Assembly (NCBI GenBank): GCA_018524725.1
Contig: JAEUWP010000470.1
Location: 496,001-560,000, forward strand
Source: Podaxis mareebaensis
Taxonomy: Eukaryota > Basidiomycota > Agaricomycetes > Agaricales > Agaricaceae
DNA: 64,000 nt
Direction of reading: 5' to 3'
The notes under the pieces were generated by a model. That model saw only the letters and a program-made list of their open reading frames with translations. It made no database searches and had not been told where the DNA came from. This document shows, piece by piece, positions 63,908 through 64,000 of this stretch (the first letter of the stretch is position 1; each line of letters begins with the position of its first letter). Position numbers and translations under genes: made by a program.

Positions 63908-64000
63908 TTATGAGCTCTTGGTATTGGATCGCATATTTGCGTCTGAGCCAAACGAGGCCGTAGTAGCTGTGGGGATGGTCGACTCCGATGAAACGGTCTG
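63908..64000 (-). CDS. Possible C-terminus of a minus-strand gene entering from the right
   Basis: An open frame from the window edge to a TAA at 63910-63908 reads QTVSSESTIPTATTASFGSD followed by a short Ser/Asn end. Its Ser/Thr-rich composition resembles the tails of other genes here. Only 31 codons are visible, so this is a weak candidate. Confidence 0.25.
   Translation of the reverse strand, partial: QTVSSESTIPTATTASFGSDANMRSNTKSS

Overview
The window is 64 kb of nuclear DNA from a filamentous basidiomycete, most likely a mushroom-forming agaricomycete. The evidence is dense protein genes split by many short introns (mostly 47-80 nt, GT-AG with GTRNGT-like donors), and a gene set containing chitin synthase, PalI/SUR7-type and F-box/LRR proteins, long Ser/Pro-rich lineage-specific proteins, and best matches to fungal families. 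I see no rRNA, credible tRNA, transposon or CRISPR. Exon structures were built by hand from splice signals. Where totals are given, the joined exons keep one frame from ATG to stop.

Layout, left to right. 1-1525 (-): 5' part of a SIN3 corepressor gene, running off the left edge. 2299-3488 (-): unknown protein with one N-terminal membrane segment. 4469-6435 (+): PalI/SUR7-type membrane protein. 6625-8591 (-): secreted agmatinase-like ureohydrolase in 12 exons. 8932-11205 (-): SAM methyltransferase. 11795-12322 (-) and 12456-13554 (+): SF3b subunit 5 and the exosome cofactor Lrp1/C1D, head to head across 133 bp. 13625-15874 (-): flavin-dependent halogenase in 13 exons. 15875-17764: no gene seen. 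17765-20796 (-): F-box/LRR protein. 21545-21967 (-): 71-residue YABBY/HMG-like protein. 22930-25613 (-): Vps33. 25898-31559 (-): NTE1 lysophospholipase. 31959-34360 (-): isocitrate/methylisocitrate lyase. 36306-37334 (+): single-exon orphan protein. 39928-41598 (-): protein with three homeodomains. 42420-44234 (-): pantothenate kinase. 44548-47914 (-): coatomer gamma. 48975-50237 (-): casein kinase I. 51286-54879 (+): chitin synthase. 55359-59751 (-): 1381-residue unknown protein. 60451-61610 (+): bHLH factor. 61611-64000: almost empty.

Most genes are housekeeping: membrane traffic (Vps33, coatomer gamma), phospholipid turnover (NTE1), CoA synthesis, cell wall, RNA processing and transcription. 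They are not arranged as one pathway. The accessory-looking part is about 6.6-15.9 kb, where a secreted ureohydrolase, a methyltransferase and a halogenase flank the SF3b5/Lrp1 pair. That could be a small specialised-metabolism neighbourhood, but no backbone enzyme is visible.

The most unusual item is the triple-homeodomain gene: each homeodomain is cut by an intron inside the codon for the same residue (position 40, phase 2), which records internal duplication of an intron-bearing module. Other recurring oddities are very small exons (12, 20, 21, 22, 22 and 24 nt), four GC-AG introns, and an initiation codon standing alone as a 3-nt coding exon in the SF3b5 gene.
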